Positions 55,428 to 64,000 of a stretch of 64,000 nt of DNA are shown here, piece after piece. The stretch lies in assembly GCA_938007995.1 (NCBI GenBank), contig CALLLW010000023.1, forward strand, positions 124,001-188,000. Reading direction: 5' to 3'. The translations under genes were made by a program, and so were the position numbers. Within the stretch, counting starts at the first letter, position 1. The number at the start of each line of letters is the position of its first letter. This stretch comes from an uncultured Granulosicoccaceae bacterium (lineage in GTDB: Bacteria > Pseudomonadota > Gammaproteobacteria > Granulosicoccales > Granulosicoccaceae). The notes under the pieces were generated by a model that had not been told where the DNA came from, ran no database searches, and was given only the letters and a program-made list of their open reading frames with translations.

Positions 55428-57368
55428 ATGATTATTGCTACAGCCGGTCACGTCGATCACGGGAAAACGTCACTGGTAAAAACACTGACCGGGACCGACA
55501 CAGACAGACATCCGGAAGAGAAAAAACGCGGCCTGACAATCGACATCGGTTTTGCCTATCTGCGAGCTGATGCCGGTAATGTTGCGATCATCGACGTACC
55601 CGGCCATGAGAAATTCGTTCGCAATATGATAGCGGGCGTAGGTTTGGTGGATATCGCGCTACTTGTTGTCGCGGCGGATGACGGACCCATGCCGCAAACA
55701 CTTGAGCACATTGCAATATTGCAGCTCATGAGCGTCAGTTTGGTTGTGCCGGTGATCAGTAAGGCTGATCTGGTCTCTGCAGAGCGTGCCACAGAGGTCA
55801 GTAATGAATTGAGTAGTCTTCTTGCAGCTGCCGGGCTGGCCACGAGTGATTTTTTCGAACTGTCAGTGCTTGATAAAGTTGCTGTTATGCAGCTTAGAGA
55901 TAAGTTGCTGGAGTTGGTGGGTTCACAAACAAAGCGCAGTGTACGTGGTCATTTCAGGATGCCGATCGACCGTTGCTTTACCATTGACGGCAGTGGCACG
56001 GTTGTCACTGGAACGGTGTCGTCCGGCCGGCTTGCAAAAAATGACACACTTGCATTGGTATCCGATATCACGTCTGAGGGCAAGACGGCTCGCGCCAGAA
56101 GTCTGCATGCACAGAACACTGAATCAGATGATGCCATTGCGGGACAACGATGTGCGATAAACCTGAGCGGTAGTTTATCGAAAGAAGAACTTAAACGCGG
56201 TAGCTGGCTGGTTGCGAATACCAGAGCTGTGCGAACCAGCATAATCGATGTGGCGCTTTCAGCTGCATTCAAACCGGATGCAGGTAAAGGTGATTCGAAT
56301 AACATAGCAGTTAATCACTGGACCCCTGCGCATCTGCATATAGGCACCGCTGATATTCCCTGTCGCATCGCCTTACTTGACTGTAAAAGTCTCAATCATG
56401 GCCAAACCGCTTTAGCCAGACTGATTTGTGATCGTACATTAACTGCCGCGCACGGTGATCGCTTTGTACTGCGTGATCAATCGGCTCGCTCAACTATTGC
56501 CGGCGGTCGTGTGATTGATGTCATGCCGCCACGTCGTGGTCGGAGCAAGCCGGCAAGGCTCGAGCAACTGGCAGCGTTGAATGCGCATACCGCTGACGAG
56601 GTGCTGAACAACCTGCTTGCTGTCAGTCCTCAGGGTATTGAGCTGGACAAGTTCGCGGCACGGTTTAATCTGTTGTCCGGTGAACTGGATGAGCTGGTAG
56701 GTAAAAATAACTTGCAAGTTATAGAAGCGGCAACCGCAAGCTGGTGTCTGACAAAATCACAAAGCGAAAAGATCGAACTCGATCTGCTGAATCAACTGCT
56801 TGAGCTTCACAAAGACAACCCCGATAAATTAGGCGTTGGCCTGGATGTTATCTATCGAGCATTGGAAAGAAAAATCCACACGGAAGTACTGGAGCATCAA
56901 CTCAAAGTACTGATCGATAAAAACAAAGTAGTGCGCACAGCGTCTGTATTCAGACACGTAGATCATCAGGTGGCAATGAGCTCTGCAGATGACAGTAGCT
57001 GGAAAAAGGTTGAGCAAAAATTATTAAAGGCTGATTTAAACCCACTCAGGCTCACAGAAATTGCAGAGTTGTTGGAAAAAGAGGTGGAAGATACGCGTCG
57101 GTTTATGAATCACTGTGTAGCGCACGGTAAAGTATTCAAAGTGACAGACAATCGTTATTTTCTGCCGCAAACGCTCAGACAGCTGGCAATCATTGCAGAA
57201 GCACTGGGTAAAGACGACAACCTTACAGTTGCCGAGTTTCGTAATGAATCCGGTATTGGCAGAAACCTGGTGGTCGAATTGTTAGAGTATTTCGATAGAT
57301 GCAGGTTTACCCAGCGAATGGGCAACAAAAGAACTGTACTGCTACGGGTAGAAGACGCGTTTCAGTAG
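55428..57368 (+). CDS. selB: Selenocysteine-specific elongation factor SelB
   Basis: SelB delivers Sec-tRNA to the ribosome at UGA codons marked by a SECIS element. The 646 residues show the GTPase motifs GHVDHGKTSLVKTLTGTDTD (residues 7-26), DVPGHEKFVRNM and SKADL, the EF-Tu-like domains with DRCFTIDGSGTVVTGTVSSG, and four C-terminal winged helices from about residue 400 that bind the SECIS. It starts at ATG 55428, divergent from the selenoprotein-selA operon. Its length and domain order are normal. Confidence 0.96.
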   Translation: MIIATAGHVDHGKTSLVKTLTGTDTDRHPEEKKRGLTIDIGFAYLRADAGNVAIIDVPGHEKFVRNMIAGVGLVDIALLVVAADDGPMPQTLEHIAILQLMSVSLVVPVISKADLVSAERATEVSNELSSLLAAAGLATSDFFELSVLDKVAVMQLRDKLLELVGSQTKRSVRGHFRMPIDRCFTIDGSGTVVTGTVSSGRLAKNDTLALVSDITSEGKTARARSLHAQNTESDDAIAGQRCAINLSGSLSKEELKRGSWLVANTRAVRTSIIDVALSAAFKPDAGKGDSNNIAVNHWTPAHLHIGTADIPCRIALLDCKSLNHGQTALARLICDRTLTAAHGDRFVLRDQSARSTIAGGRVIDVMPPRRGRSKPARLEQLAALNAHTADEVLNNLLAVSPQGIELDKFAARFNLLSGELDELVGKNNLQVIEAATASWCLTKSQSEKIELDLLNQLLELHKDNPDKLGVGLDVIYRALERKIHTEVLEHQLKVLIDKNKVVRTASVFRHVDHQVAMSSADDSSWKKVEQKLLKADLNPLRLTEIAELLEKEVEDTRRFMNHCVAHGKVFKVTDNRYFLPQTLRQLAIIAEALGKDDNLTVAEFRNESGIGRNLVVELLEYFDRCRFTQRMGNKRTVLLRVEDAFQ

Positions 57369-57415
57369 TGATAAGCAGTAGTTGCAAGCAATGGTTGTAC
57401 TGAGCAAATACTCAA

Positions 57416-58867
57416 CTATTTGCTGTCCTTGTGCTGCATGGAAAGCAACAGCCTGCCTGCAAATTGCATTAAATCTTCTGCGCCATGTGCGTAGCGCCCG
57501 TCGATGTGTACCAGATAATTGCCGCTGGTCGCCGTGACTATCTCAACCGGATAGGCTGCATCGACCAGGCCATTCGTGATGAAAGAACTGGCAGTATGCA
57601 AGTCTATGTTGTGTAATCCTACATATCGGTTGTCAATTTCTGCACTGTGATGATTCTGCTGCCACTGATCCAGCTCTATCAGCTCACCGCGAAGGTCGTT
57701 GTAGGTGTCAAGCGTACTTTCAAATATAAGAGATGCTGTTTTTTTTGCTGTAGTCGGTGTATCTGTTTGTAGTGCGATTACGGCAACCGGAATAGGTGTA
57801 TCGCTGGCATGTTCGTAGAACTCATGCTTTGTGGCTGCGAGTATCTTGGATGTGTAAAAATTAATCACCGGCTGTCTCACAGTGGGGTCTACCGAAAAAG
57901 CTGCAGCAGCGAGTATATTGCGCTTAAGCGTACCTGTGCTGTTTGTATTCCATGGCTTTGCTGCACTTTCGATAGCTTGTGAAAGCGCATCGTTACGTTC
58001 TTCTCTTTCCCGATTTGGAAACGATGCTGGATCGATAATCTGAATTGAATCGCGCGGTGGCTTTTTGAATGCAAGCTTCAGCATTGCGTCACCGTTGCTG
58101 CGCTTTTGTATCTGATCTATAAAGCGCTCACCTTCTTTGTAAACGAATTCCAGATTTTTGAAGCTGCGACTCTGTACGTATTGAAGTGCCGGATCATCCG
58201 GTGTGCCAGTATCGAACATGTATCGATTGAGTTCTTCAAACGCATAGTCGCAACCATGGACTTTGCAGATACGCCTTGTTTGCCACTGCGCATGTCCTTC
58301 TATCACTGCAGACTTCGCGAACACCTCTTGATAGGAAAGTGCCTTTTGTCTGAAAGCCTTGTACTTTTTGTCGTCTGCTGCGTGAACCAGTTCGTGAATC
58401 AGCAGTGCCTGTAATGCGTATTTCGGTGAAGCGTTTTGATTGCTCAGGTACTTTTCAAGGTTTCGCTCGTGTAGCAAAATCTGCTTTACCGATGGTGAGT
58501 AAATGGCAAGCACTGATTCGGTTTGTAACGTGAGTATGTTGTCAACCAGGTTCTCGGCAAAGCGCTGATTGTCGAGATCGTGTTCCAGCGCATCCATCAG
58601 GCTGGTCTTTGCATGTACTGCTATTCCTTTTGCGTCTGTGATGACCAGATCGATTGATGAAAGATCTGTGTTCATCTCACGGCTAACAACATCCCGCGCC
58701 TCTGCATACCAGGTGTGAACCGGTAATTCCGGTGATGCAGACAGTGTCTTGTTCTCGACAATTGTTTGTGTTGTGATGATTGACGGATTGCTCGCGCAAG
58801 CGCTGAGCATTGCACACGCTACGATGAGTTGAACGGCCGTTGTCAAATTAAATAGGCGTTGTAACAT
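57416..58867 (-). CDS. Lipoprotein with HExxH zinc metallopeptidase motif
   Basis: The 483-residue protein has a lipoprotein signal ending in LSAC (Cys24), so it is anchored in an envelope membrane. Residues 155-165 read LLIHELVHAAD, an HExxH zinc site (His158, Glu159, His162). A further glutamate in AVIEGHAQW (Glu190) is placed like the third ligand of gluzincins. The rest has no family I can name; the C-terminal part is alpha/beta with conserved-looking IPVAVIALQTDTPTTAK. It is a single gene converging on selB. Protease activity is inferred from the motif. Confidence 0.75.
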   Translation of the reverse strand: MLQRLFNLTTAVQLIVACAMLSACASNPSIITTQTIVENKTLSASPELPVHTWYAEARDVVSREMNTDLSSIDLVITDAKGIAVHAKTSLMDALEHDLDNQRFAENLVDNILTLQTESVLAIYSPSVKQILLHERNLEKYLSNQNASPKYALQALLIHELVHAADDKKYKAFRQKALSYQEVFAKSAVIEGHAQWQTRRICKVHGCDYAFEELNRYMFDTGTPDDPALQYVQSRSFKNLEFVYKEGERFIDQIQKRSNGDAMLKLAFKKPPRDSIQIIDPASFPNREREERNDALSQAIESAAKPWNTNSTGTLKRNILAAAAFSVDPTVRQPVINFYTSKILAATKHEFYEHASDTPIPVAVIALQTDTPTTAKKTASLIFESTLDTYNDLRGELIELDQWQQNHHSAEIDNRYVGLHNIDLHTASSFITNGLVDAAYPVEIVTATSGNYLVHIDGRYAHGAEDLMQFAGRLLLSMQHKDSK

Positions 58868-59217
58868 TGTAAGCGCTGGTCACTGGTTGCAGGTTCTGAT
58901 GCTATTCTCACCAAGCGCGACGTAGTGCTGCCTTGCGAAGAATAACCGGGTCTGATAGTTCTATCGAACCGCAAAAATATTGCTTGATGCCAGTGATACG
59001 GATAGTTGAACCTGGTATTCAGATGTTGTTAATTTGTATGCCGGATTTATAAGATCCGGTTGCTAGTTATATAGTGAAGTATCACCAGATTGCTCAACAA
59101 ATCCGCTGGCACTTTGAGAGATAAGGTGTGCGGGCCAGTGGCTCGTCGTATTGTTGACGACAAACCATTGGCATGGTTTTTTTATGTCAAAAAAATTACT
59201 CAGCTGGCTAATAGTGA
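58868..59217. other. Intergenic region upstream of the metallopeptidase gene
   Basis: These 350 bases lie between two genes of the same direction and should hold the promoter of the metallopeptidase lipoprotein gene and the end of the DUF11-type gene. A plus-strand frame beginning at 59090 runs antisense into the DUF11-type gene and is not credible. I see no RNA gene or clear terminator. Confidence 0.4.
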
Positions 59218-60669
59218 TTACGTTTTTCTGGTGTTGACAGGGAGCAACATCAAAGCTGCTCTGGTCATCACTAGAAAAAGTAAAGTCAGAAAGTGGATCA
59301 TGCCGCCACCATTGCTGCTCGACGTACCTGTTGTTGCAGTATTAGGTGTGGTGGTCTGCGGCTCAGTTGTTGGAGTGATGTTAAGCGGCGATGCAGAGTT
59401 GACCACGGTAACCAGCAGTGATTCATTGTCTTCGATTGAGTTCTCAGGCTGTGCTGAGCTTGCAGTGAATATAAGCTGAGAGAAACTATTGACTGTAACA
59501 GCGGTTGCCGAGACCTGTGCAGTGGTACTTGCCCCAGGTGTAAGTTCGACAAGGTTACACAAAATGGCATTGTCGTTAATAGCACATTTGTCACTGGCTT
59601 CAAACTGAAGTGAGTCGGGCAGTACTATCGCAATAACAGGTGAGGTTGCGGTATTGAATTCATGTTGATTGTTTATTGTAACCAGATAGGTCAGGCTGTC
59701 GCCTACCTCTAGTTCCTGTCTGTCTGCTGTTACTAATAGCTGGAGATCAACGGTGTCGTCGGTTGGTAGTGCGGTAGTCAGCACCTCTACAGTGGCGGTG
59801 GCTGAGTTATTAGCGGCAGTATCATCCTCCTGGTCTGCGTTTATGACTGCTGACAGTGTTTTCTGTCCGCTACTTGCAGCAGTAGCGCTAATCGTAAAAT
59901 CGGTTGACTCACCTGCGGCAAGCTCAGTCAATTCGCATGAAAGAGTTGCAGTGGCAGTTTCAGTGCATACGTCACTGATAACGTTGGCTATGCCAGTCGG
60001 CAGAGTTATCTCTACAAGCGGGTTGGTTGCAACAGCGGTTGAGAGGTTTTCTGCGATAATGGTGTAAGAGATCGCATCATTTGTCATCACTGATGGTTCT
60101 GCTACCGACAAGCCAACAGCGAGATCAATGGTTTCGATCGGGCCTGGTGTTGTCGCTTGTTCATCAGCGCTGCTAACAAGGGTTAGTCTGGTCCATCGAC
60201 CTCGTGCGTAAGCGTAGGCCTCGCCTTCCGGAATGAGCCCGTTAGAAACAGCAATCGATTCGACACCAATGAGGCTGCCTTGCGTGATGCTGACGTTTTC
60301 AAACGTATGCTGTTGTTCGCCGTAGTCCTCTGATACGGGTTCATTGTCTGCACTGCCAACAACCTCGCCATTTAACAAAAACCGAAACTCACCATCTCCG
60401 TCAATCTCGCCAAGTGCGGTGATTGTGACATCGTAGACACCGCTGGCTTCTTCAAACTCCACAGTAGCGCGCGCAAAACGGTCTCTGTATGACTCAATTG
60501 CGGCATTGATCGCTAGCGCGTTGACCCCGTTGTGTCGGTAGTATGGAACCTCACCAGCGTTGATATCTGTAAAATCGGTGGTGGCCTGAAAGGTAAAGGT
60601 ATCCGCCCACAACGATGACATCAATGTGAAAGCGGTGGCAACAGTGAGCAGCTTCACACGAAGTTTCAT
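59218..60669 (-). CDS. Secreted DUF11-repeat protein with GlyGly-CTERM-like tail
   Basis: The 483-residue secreted protein has a signal peptide (KLLTVATAFTLMSSLWA), then a beta-sandwich-like domain of about 150 residues (YDVTITALGEIDGDGEFRFL). Two DUF11/CARDB-type repeats follow at about 185-300 and 305-420, each with (I/V)xLPxx and AGESTDF or GASTTAQ patterns. A Thr/Ser/Pro linker comes next. The C-terminus SSNGGGMIHFLTLLFLVMTR, followed by a hydrophobic stretch and a basic end, is like a GlyGly-CTERM sorting tail, although a second hydrophobic run makes it atypical. It is probably a cell-surface or secreted adhesive protein. Confidence 0.78.
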   Translation of the reverse strand: MKLRVKLLTVATAFTLMSSLWADTFTFQATTDFTDINAGEVPYYRHNGVNALAINAAIESYRDRFARATVEFEEASGVYDVTITALGEIDGDGEFRFLLNGEVVGSADNEPVSEDYGEQQHTFENVSITQGSLIGVESIAVSNGLIPEGEAYAYARGRWTRLTLVSSADEQATTPGPIETIDLAVGLSVAEPSVMTNDAISYTIIAENLSTAVATNPLVEITLPTGIANVISDVCTETATATLSCELTELAAGESTDFTISATAASSGQKTLSAVINADQEDDTAANNSATATVEVLTTALPTDDTVDLQLLVTADRQELEVGDSLTYLVTINNQHEFNTATSPVIAIVLPDSLQFEASDKCAINDNAILCNLVELTPGASTTAQVSATAVTVNSFSQLIFTASSAQPENSIEDNESLLVTVVNSASPLNITPTTEPQTTTPNTATTGTSSSNGGGMIHFLTLLFLVMTRAALMLLPVNTRKT

Positions 60670-60749
60670 AATTTCCTCGACGCTAGAATGACAGACTATA
60701 TCCAGTAGACGTCAAAAACGCGGTAAACTTGATTCAGGCAGAGTGTGCG

Positions 60750-60779
60750 TTACGGCATTTCTTTCGGCGCAGGCCGTAA
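60750..60779. repeat. 7-bp inverted repeat in divergent promoter region
   Basis: TTACGGC (60750-60756) and GCCGTAA (60773-60779) flank a 16-base spacer between the DUF11-type gene (-) and the FAD oxidase gene (+). It could be an operator or a leader hairpin. No matching site elsewhere was noticed. Confidence 0.35.
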
Positions 60780-60862
60780 AGTTGATCTCCAATAACCGGA
60801 TTCAATCCTTGTGAGCGTGGCTTGTGCGCTTGGAATTTACTACTGTTTATCAGTGAAAAAAT

Positions 60863-62239
60863 ATGACCAAACAACGCGATGTGTCTCTTGCTCTCGGTGT
60901 ATTAAAGCAGCGTTTCGGTGAGCGTTTTCTGGTCGGAGAGTCGGTTCGAGAGCAGCATGGTCACACAACGACCTACCTTGAAAATCAACCACCTGATGCT
61001 GTGGTGATTGCTAATTCAGCTGAAGAGATAAAACAGATAGTGGCGGTGTGCGCCGAATACCGCTGTCCGGTGATTGCGTTCGGCGCCGGATCCTCCCTGG
61101 AGGGGCAGTTGAATGCGCCGGCGGGCGGGGTATGTATAGATACCTCTGCACTTAATCAGATCATCAGCGTCAATGCAGACGATCTGACCGTGACTGTGCA
61201 GCCGGGAGTCACCCGAGTGGCACTGAGTGAGCATCTGCGTGATACAGGGCTTTTTTTTCCAATAGATCCTGGAGCGGATGCAAGTATCGGCGGCATGGCA
61301 TCAACTCGCGCGTCAGGTACCAACGCTGTGCGTTACGGCACAATGAAAGACAATGTGCTTAGTTTGAAAGCAGTCATGGCTGATGGCAGAGAGATAACCA
61401 CCGCGAGCAAAGCCAAAAAAACCTCTGCCGGCTACGATCTGACACGTCTGCTGATCGGTTCTGAGGGCACGCTCGGAGTCATCACCGAGCTGACATTAAA
61501 GCTGCACGGGCTGCCTGAATCTATCGTTGGTGGGGTATGCAATTTCCCCGATATAGATTCGGTTTGTCGTGCCACTATTCAAACGATTCAGTACGGGTTG
61601 CCGATAGCTCGAATAGAGATGCTAGATGCAGTTCAGGTGAAAGCTTGTAATGCCTACTCAAAACTCACACTGGCAGAGAAGCCCACTTTATTTGTGGAGT
61701 TTCATGGCAGTGAAGCATCAACTAAAGAGCAGTCCGAGACATTCGCAGAGATCATCGCGGACTTCGGCGGGTCTGATTTTCAATGGACAGCCAACACTGA
61801 AGAGCGCACCAGGCTTTGGCAGGCACGACACGACGCCTACTGGGCAGCAAGGGCGCTGCGACCCGGTACCGATGCAATTGTCACAGACGCCTGCGTGCCT
61901 ATCTCGCGCCTTGCAGACTGTGTTGATGCAACCATTGCCGACATCAAAAGCCACAACTTGCTGGCACCGATTGTGGGTCACGTGGGCGATGGCAACTTCC
62001 ACACCGCTGTGATCGTTGATTTGAATTCCCCGACCGAAGTCGAAAACGCCAAAAAATTTGCCGAGCGACTGAGTCAGCGAGCTATCGAGATGGGTGGAAC
62101 CTGCACGGGTGAACACGGCATTGGTCAGGGCAAGAAGGATTATCTGCACCAGGAGCTTGGTAGCACAGTCGACTTTATGCGACTGATAAAACATTCTCTG
62201 GACCCGAAAAACATCATGAATCCTGAAAAAATATTTTAA
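60863..62239 (+). CDS. FAD-linked oxidase, D-lactate dehydrogenase/GlcD type
   Basis: The 458-residue VAO-family flavoprotein has the FAD-binding segments VIAFGAGSSLEGQLNAPAGG and DPGADASIGGMASTRASGTN, then YDLTRLLIGSEGTLGVITEL. The C-terminal substrate domain has VGHVGDGNFHTAVIVD and GGTCTGEHGIGQGKKDYL. It resembles mitochondrial-type D-lactate dehydrogenase (DLD1) and the GlcD subunit of glycolate oxidase; no glcE or glcF follows, so a single-subunit D-2-hydroxyacid dehydrogenase is favoured. The start is ATG 60863. Confidence 0.9.
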   Translation: MTKQRDVSLALGVLKQRFGERFLVGESVREQHGHTTTYLENQPPDAVVIANSAEEIKQIVAVCAEYRCPVIAFGAGSSLEGQLNAPAGGVCIDTSALNQIISVNADDLTVTVQPGVTRVALSEHLRDTGLFFPIDPGADASIGGMASTRASGTNAVRYGTMKDNVLSLKAVMADGREITTASKAKKTSAGYDLTRLLIGSEGTLGVITELTLKLHGLPESIVGGVCNFPDIDSVCRATIQTIQYGLPIARIEMLDAVQVKACNAYSKLTLAEKPTLFVEFHGSEASTKEQSETFAEIIADFGGSDFQWTANTEERTRLWQARHDAYWAARALRPGTDAIVTDACVPISRLADCVDATIADIKSHNLLAPIVGHVGDGNFHTAVIVDLNSPTEVENAKKFAERLSQRAIEMGGTCTGEHGIGQGKKDYLHQELGSTVDFMRLIKHSLDPKNIMNPEKIF

Positions 62240-62615
62240 CAGCGCGAAAAAACTATTGCGCTCGTTCCGAGAGTGTTCAATTCTTCCCTCAAGTGCTCAT
62301 CTGCCCTCATAGACGGCGCGCTGTTTCGGTCGAGTTTGCCTTCGCGGGTCTTCAATCATGACCTTTTTCAACATTCTGCTAGTTCATAGGTCTTCAGCAG
62401 CCGCACGGCGCTGCCCTGTGCGCTCGCCAGCAGCAGATCGTTAGCAGCGAACATTTCCTAAAGTGTGATGCTGATTCATCATCTGCCCCTGTAAACACTC
62501 ATCTGGACCACGCTGAAATCTGAGCGTGTCGCTATCAAGCGAGGTGTGATTTCGGCATGCTCCGGAGTACCTATCTAATAAACCGTTACTACACCGTATC
62601 CACGAGGAAAAGCTG
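62240..62615. other. Intergenic region upstream of the aminotransferase gene
   Basis: These 376 bases lie between the FAD oxidase gene and the aminotransferase gene. The beginning has a weak inverted pair AGCGC/GCGCT just after the oxidase stop. The last 20 bases hold a good ribosome binding site (GAGGAAAAG). No gene is convincing; the promoter of the aminotransferase gene should be here. Confidence 0.45.
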
Positions 62616-63998
62616 ATGAGCCTGGACAGCCCGCAAATCGATCTCGAAGAAGTCGTCGACAACGACCAGGCTCACGTCTGGCATCACCTGACGCAGCATA
62701 AACCGTTTGAAACCGCCAAGCCGCCGGTAATGATTAGTGGTTCCGGAATCCATGTAAAGAATGCTGAGGGCAAAGAATTTATTGATGCGGTCTCCGGTGG
62801 CGTTTGGACAGTCAACGTTGGCTATGGGCGCGAACGCGTCGCCAATGCAGTCAGAGATCAACTGGTACAAATGTGCTACTTCGCAGGATCTGCCGGTAAT
62901 GTGCCTGCTGCAATGTGTGCTGCAAAACTTATTGAAAAGATGCCGGGTATGAGCCGCGTCTATTACTGCAACTCAGGTTCCGAGGCCAACGAAAAGGTCT
63001 ACAAAATGGTGCGCCAGCTGGCAGCCATTGAGAACAACGGCGTCAAGCACAAAATCATTTATCGGGATCGTGACTATCACGGCACTACCATAGGTGCATT
63101 AAGCTCATGTGGTCAGTCACAAAGAAAAGATCAATATGGTCCGTTTGCACCGGGCTTTGTGATGATGCCGGACTGTCTTGAGTACCGTAGTGCTTATGGA
63201 GATGTTGATGATTACGGCGAGCGTGCAGCTCGCGAACTTGAGAAAGTTATTCTTGCAGAAGGTGCTGAAACTGTTGGTGCGGTCGTACTGGAGCCGGTCA
63301 CTGCAGGTGGTGGTGTTATCCCGCCTCCGGCAGGCTACTGGGAAACCATTCAGGAGATCTGTAAAAAGTACAACGTCTTGCTGCATATTGATGAGGTCGT
63401 TTGCGGCCTGGGCAGAACAGGCAAGTGGTTTGGTTATCAGCACTATGGTGTCAAACCTGATTTTGTCACTATGGCTAAAGGTCTCGCCAGCGGCTATGCA
63501 GCAATCGCCTGCACTGTTACCACCGAGGAAGTTTTTGATCGCTTCAAAGCCAACGCAGATGATCCGATGAGCTACTTCCGCGACATCAGTACTTTCGGCG
63601 GTTGTGCGTCAGGGCCGGCAGCCGCGCTTGAAAACATCAGAATTATCGAAGATGAAAACCTGGTAGAGAATGCTGCCGAAATGGGTGAATACCTGATGGG
63701 GCGTTTGCACGAGCTGAAAGACAGGCACGAAATTATTGGCGACGTGCGCGGGGTAGGGCTGTTTGTTGGCGTAGAGCTGGTCGAAGATCGTGTTACCAAG
63801 GTGCCGGTCCACGAATCAGTTCCTGCTGCCATCGCTGCCGATTGTATGGCAAACGGGGTAATTATCGGGCGTACCAATCGGAGCTTTGAAACGTTCAACA
63901 ATACACTGTGCCTGAGCCCGGCGCTGATTTGTACCAGAGAGCATCTCGACACTATCGTTGATGCGATTGATGCAGCCATAACGCGAGTGACTGCATAA
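62616..63998 (+). CDS. tpa: Taurine-pyruvate aminotransferase
   Basis: The 460-residue class III PLP aminotransferase would move the amino group of taurine to pyruvate, giving sulfoacetaldehyde and alanine. Characteristic stretches are HVWHHLTQHKPFE, SGGVWTVNVGYGRERVANAV, YCNSGSEANEKVYKMVRQLA, YRDRDYHGTTIGALSSCGQ, HIDEVVCGLGRTGKWFGYQH, the PLP lysine in TMAKGLASGYAAI, and IIGRTNRSFETFNNTLCLSP. The full run of these matches the Tpa branch rather than general omega-aminotransferases. A GAGGAAAAG ribosome site precedes ATG 62616. The gene ends two bases before the window edge, so further taurine genes could lie just beyond. Confidence 0.88.
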   Translation: MSLDSPQIDLEEVVDNDQAHVWHHLTQHKPFETAKPPVMISGSGIHVKNAEGKEFIDAVSGGVWTVNVGYGRERVANAVRDQLVQMCYFAGSAGNVPAAMCAAKLIEKMPGMSRVYYCNSGSEANEKVYKMVRQLAAIENNGVKHKIIYRDRDYHGTTIGALSSCGQSQRKDQYGPFAPGFVMMPDCLEYRSAYGDVDDYGERAARELEKVILAEGAETVGAVVLEPVTAGGGVIPPPAGYWETIQEICKKYNVLLHIDEVVCGLGRTGKWFGYQHYGVKPDFVTMAKGLASGYAAIACTVTTEEVFDRFKANADDPMSYFRDISTFGGCASGPAAALENIRIIEDENLVENAAEMGEYLMGRLHELKDRHEIIGDVRGVGLFVGVELVEDRVTKVPVHESVPAAIAADCMANGVIIGRTNRSFETFNNTLCLSPALICTREHLDTIVDAIDAAITRVTA

Positions 63999-64000
63999 GT

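Noticed and set aside
59090-59479. Plus-strand 129-codon ORF
   Set aside because: Most of it is antisense to the C-terminal part of the DUF11-type gene, whose signal peptide, repeats and linker make it the real coding strand.
62616-63998. EctB-type diaminobutyrate aminotransferase partner for the orphan EctC
   Set aside because: The sequence follows the taurine-pyruvate aminotransferase pattern throughout and lies 34 kb away.

Overview
The window reads as chromosomal DNA of a free-living, probably marine, aerobic gammaproteobacterium with roughly balanced base composition. CmoA/CmoB, RNase D, a LiuR-type MerR regulator with its palindrome, IcmF, taurine-pyruvate aminotransferase and an exosortase-A-style exopolysaccharide gene set all point that way. 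No genus can be named from the sequence. I see no rRNA, tRNA, CRISPR array, insertion sequence or prophage. Most coding space is ordinary single-copy genes in short operons, several joined by overlapping stop/start codons.

Left part (1-28.6 kb). An unrecognised truncated gene is followed by cmoAB (tRNA wobble-uridine modification), an AlkA-type DNA glycosylase overlapping an Nmad3-like gene, an AzlCD exporter, a purine-salvage/aromatic operon (DAHP synthase-apt-gpt) and RNase D with a hairpin directly in front of its start codon. Next come small metabolic genes: crotonase, thioesterase, haloacid dehalogenase, CDGSH protein. An acyl-CoA cluster (thiolase, acyl-CoA dehydrogenase, MerR regulator) runs away from a divergent fused isobutyryl-CoA mutase (icmF). 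A perfect 22-bp palindrome of LiuR type sits between them. A short-chain dehydrogenase, a MarR regulator, a PAS-GGDEF-EAL protein, a TVP38-oxidoreductase pair and a stand-alone ectoine synthase divergent from a threonine-dehydratase-like gene follow.

Middle (28.7-51.6 kb). This is an exopolysaccharide locus: acyltransferases, flippase, FemAB-like protein, glycosyltransferases, Wzy/O-ligase-like protein, asparagine-synthase-like amidotransferase, polysaccharide deacetylase, ExeA-like ATPase, Wza-like export lipoprotein, chain-length protein, tyrosine kinase with a Tyr-Gly tail, outer-membrane barrel and initiating sugar transferase. The set matches the genes that accompany exosortase A (XrtA) in PEP-CTERM systems, yet no exosortase or PEP-CTERM protein lies in the window. 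A large RIFT-barrel, lyase-like protein sits inside the locus.

Right part (51.8-64 kb). After msrA comes a compact selenocysteine module: selB (+) diverges from a GrdB/PrdB-like gene (-) that is followed six bases later by selA (-). The GrdB-like gene is split by an in-frame UGA in a UGA-Pro-Asn-Cys context. A hairpin with bacterial SECIS geometry begins immediately after the UGA, so I read the two apparent ORFs as one 389-residue selenoprotein. The window ends with a lipoprotein metallopeptidase, a secreted DUF11-type protein with a GlyGly-CTERM-like tail, a D-lactate-dehydrogenase-like FAD oxidase and taurine-pyruvate aminotransferase.

The points most worth follow-up are the UGA-containing selenoprotein with its SECIS, the exosortase-less XrtA-type polysaccharide locus, the glycosylase-Nmad3 pair and the orphan ectoine synthase.
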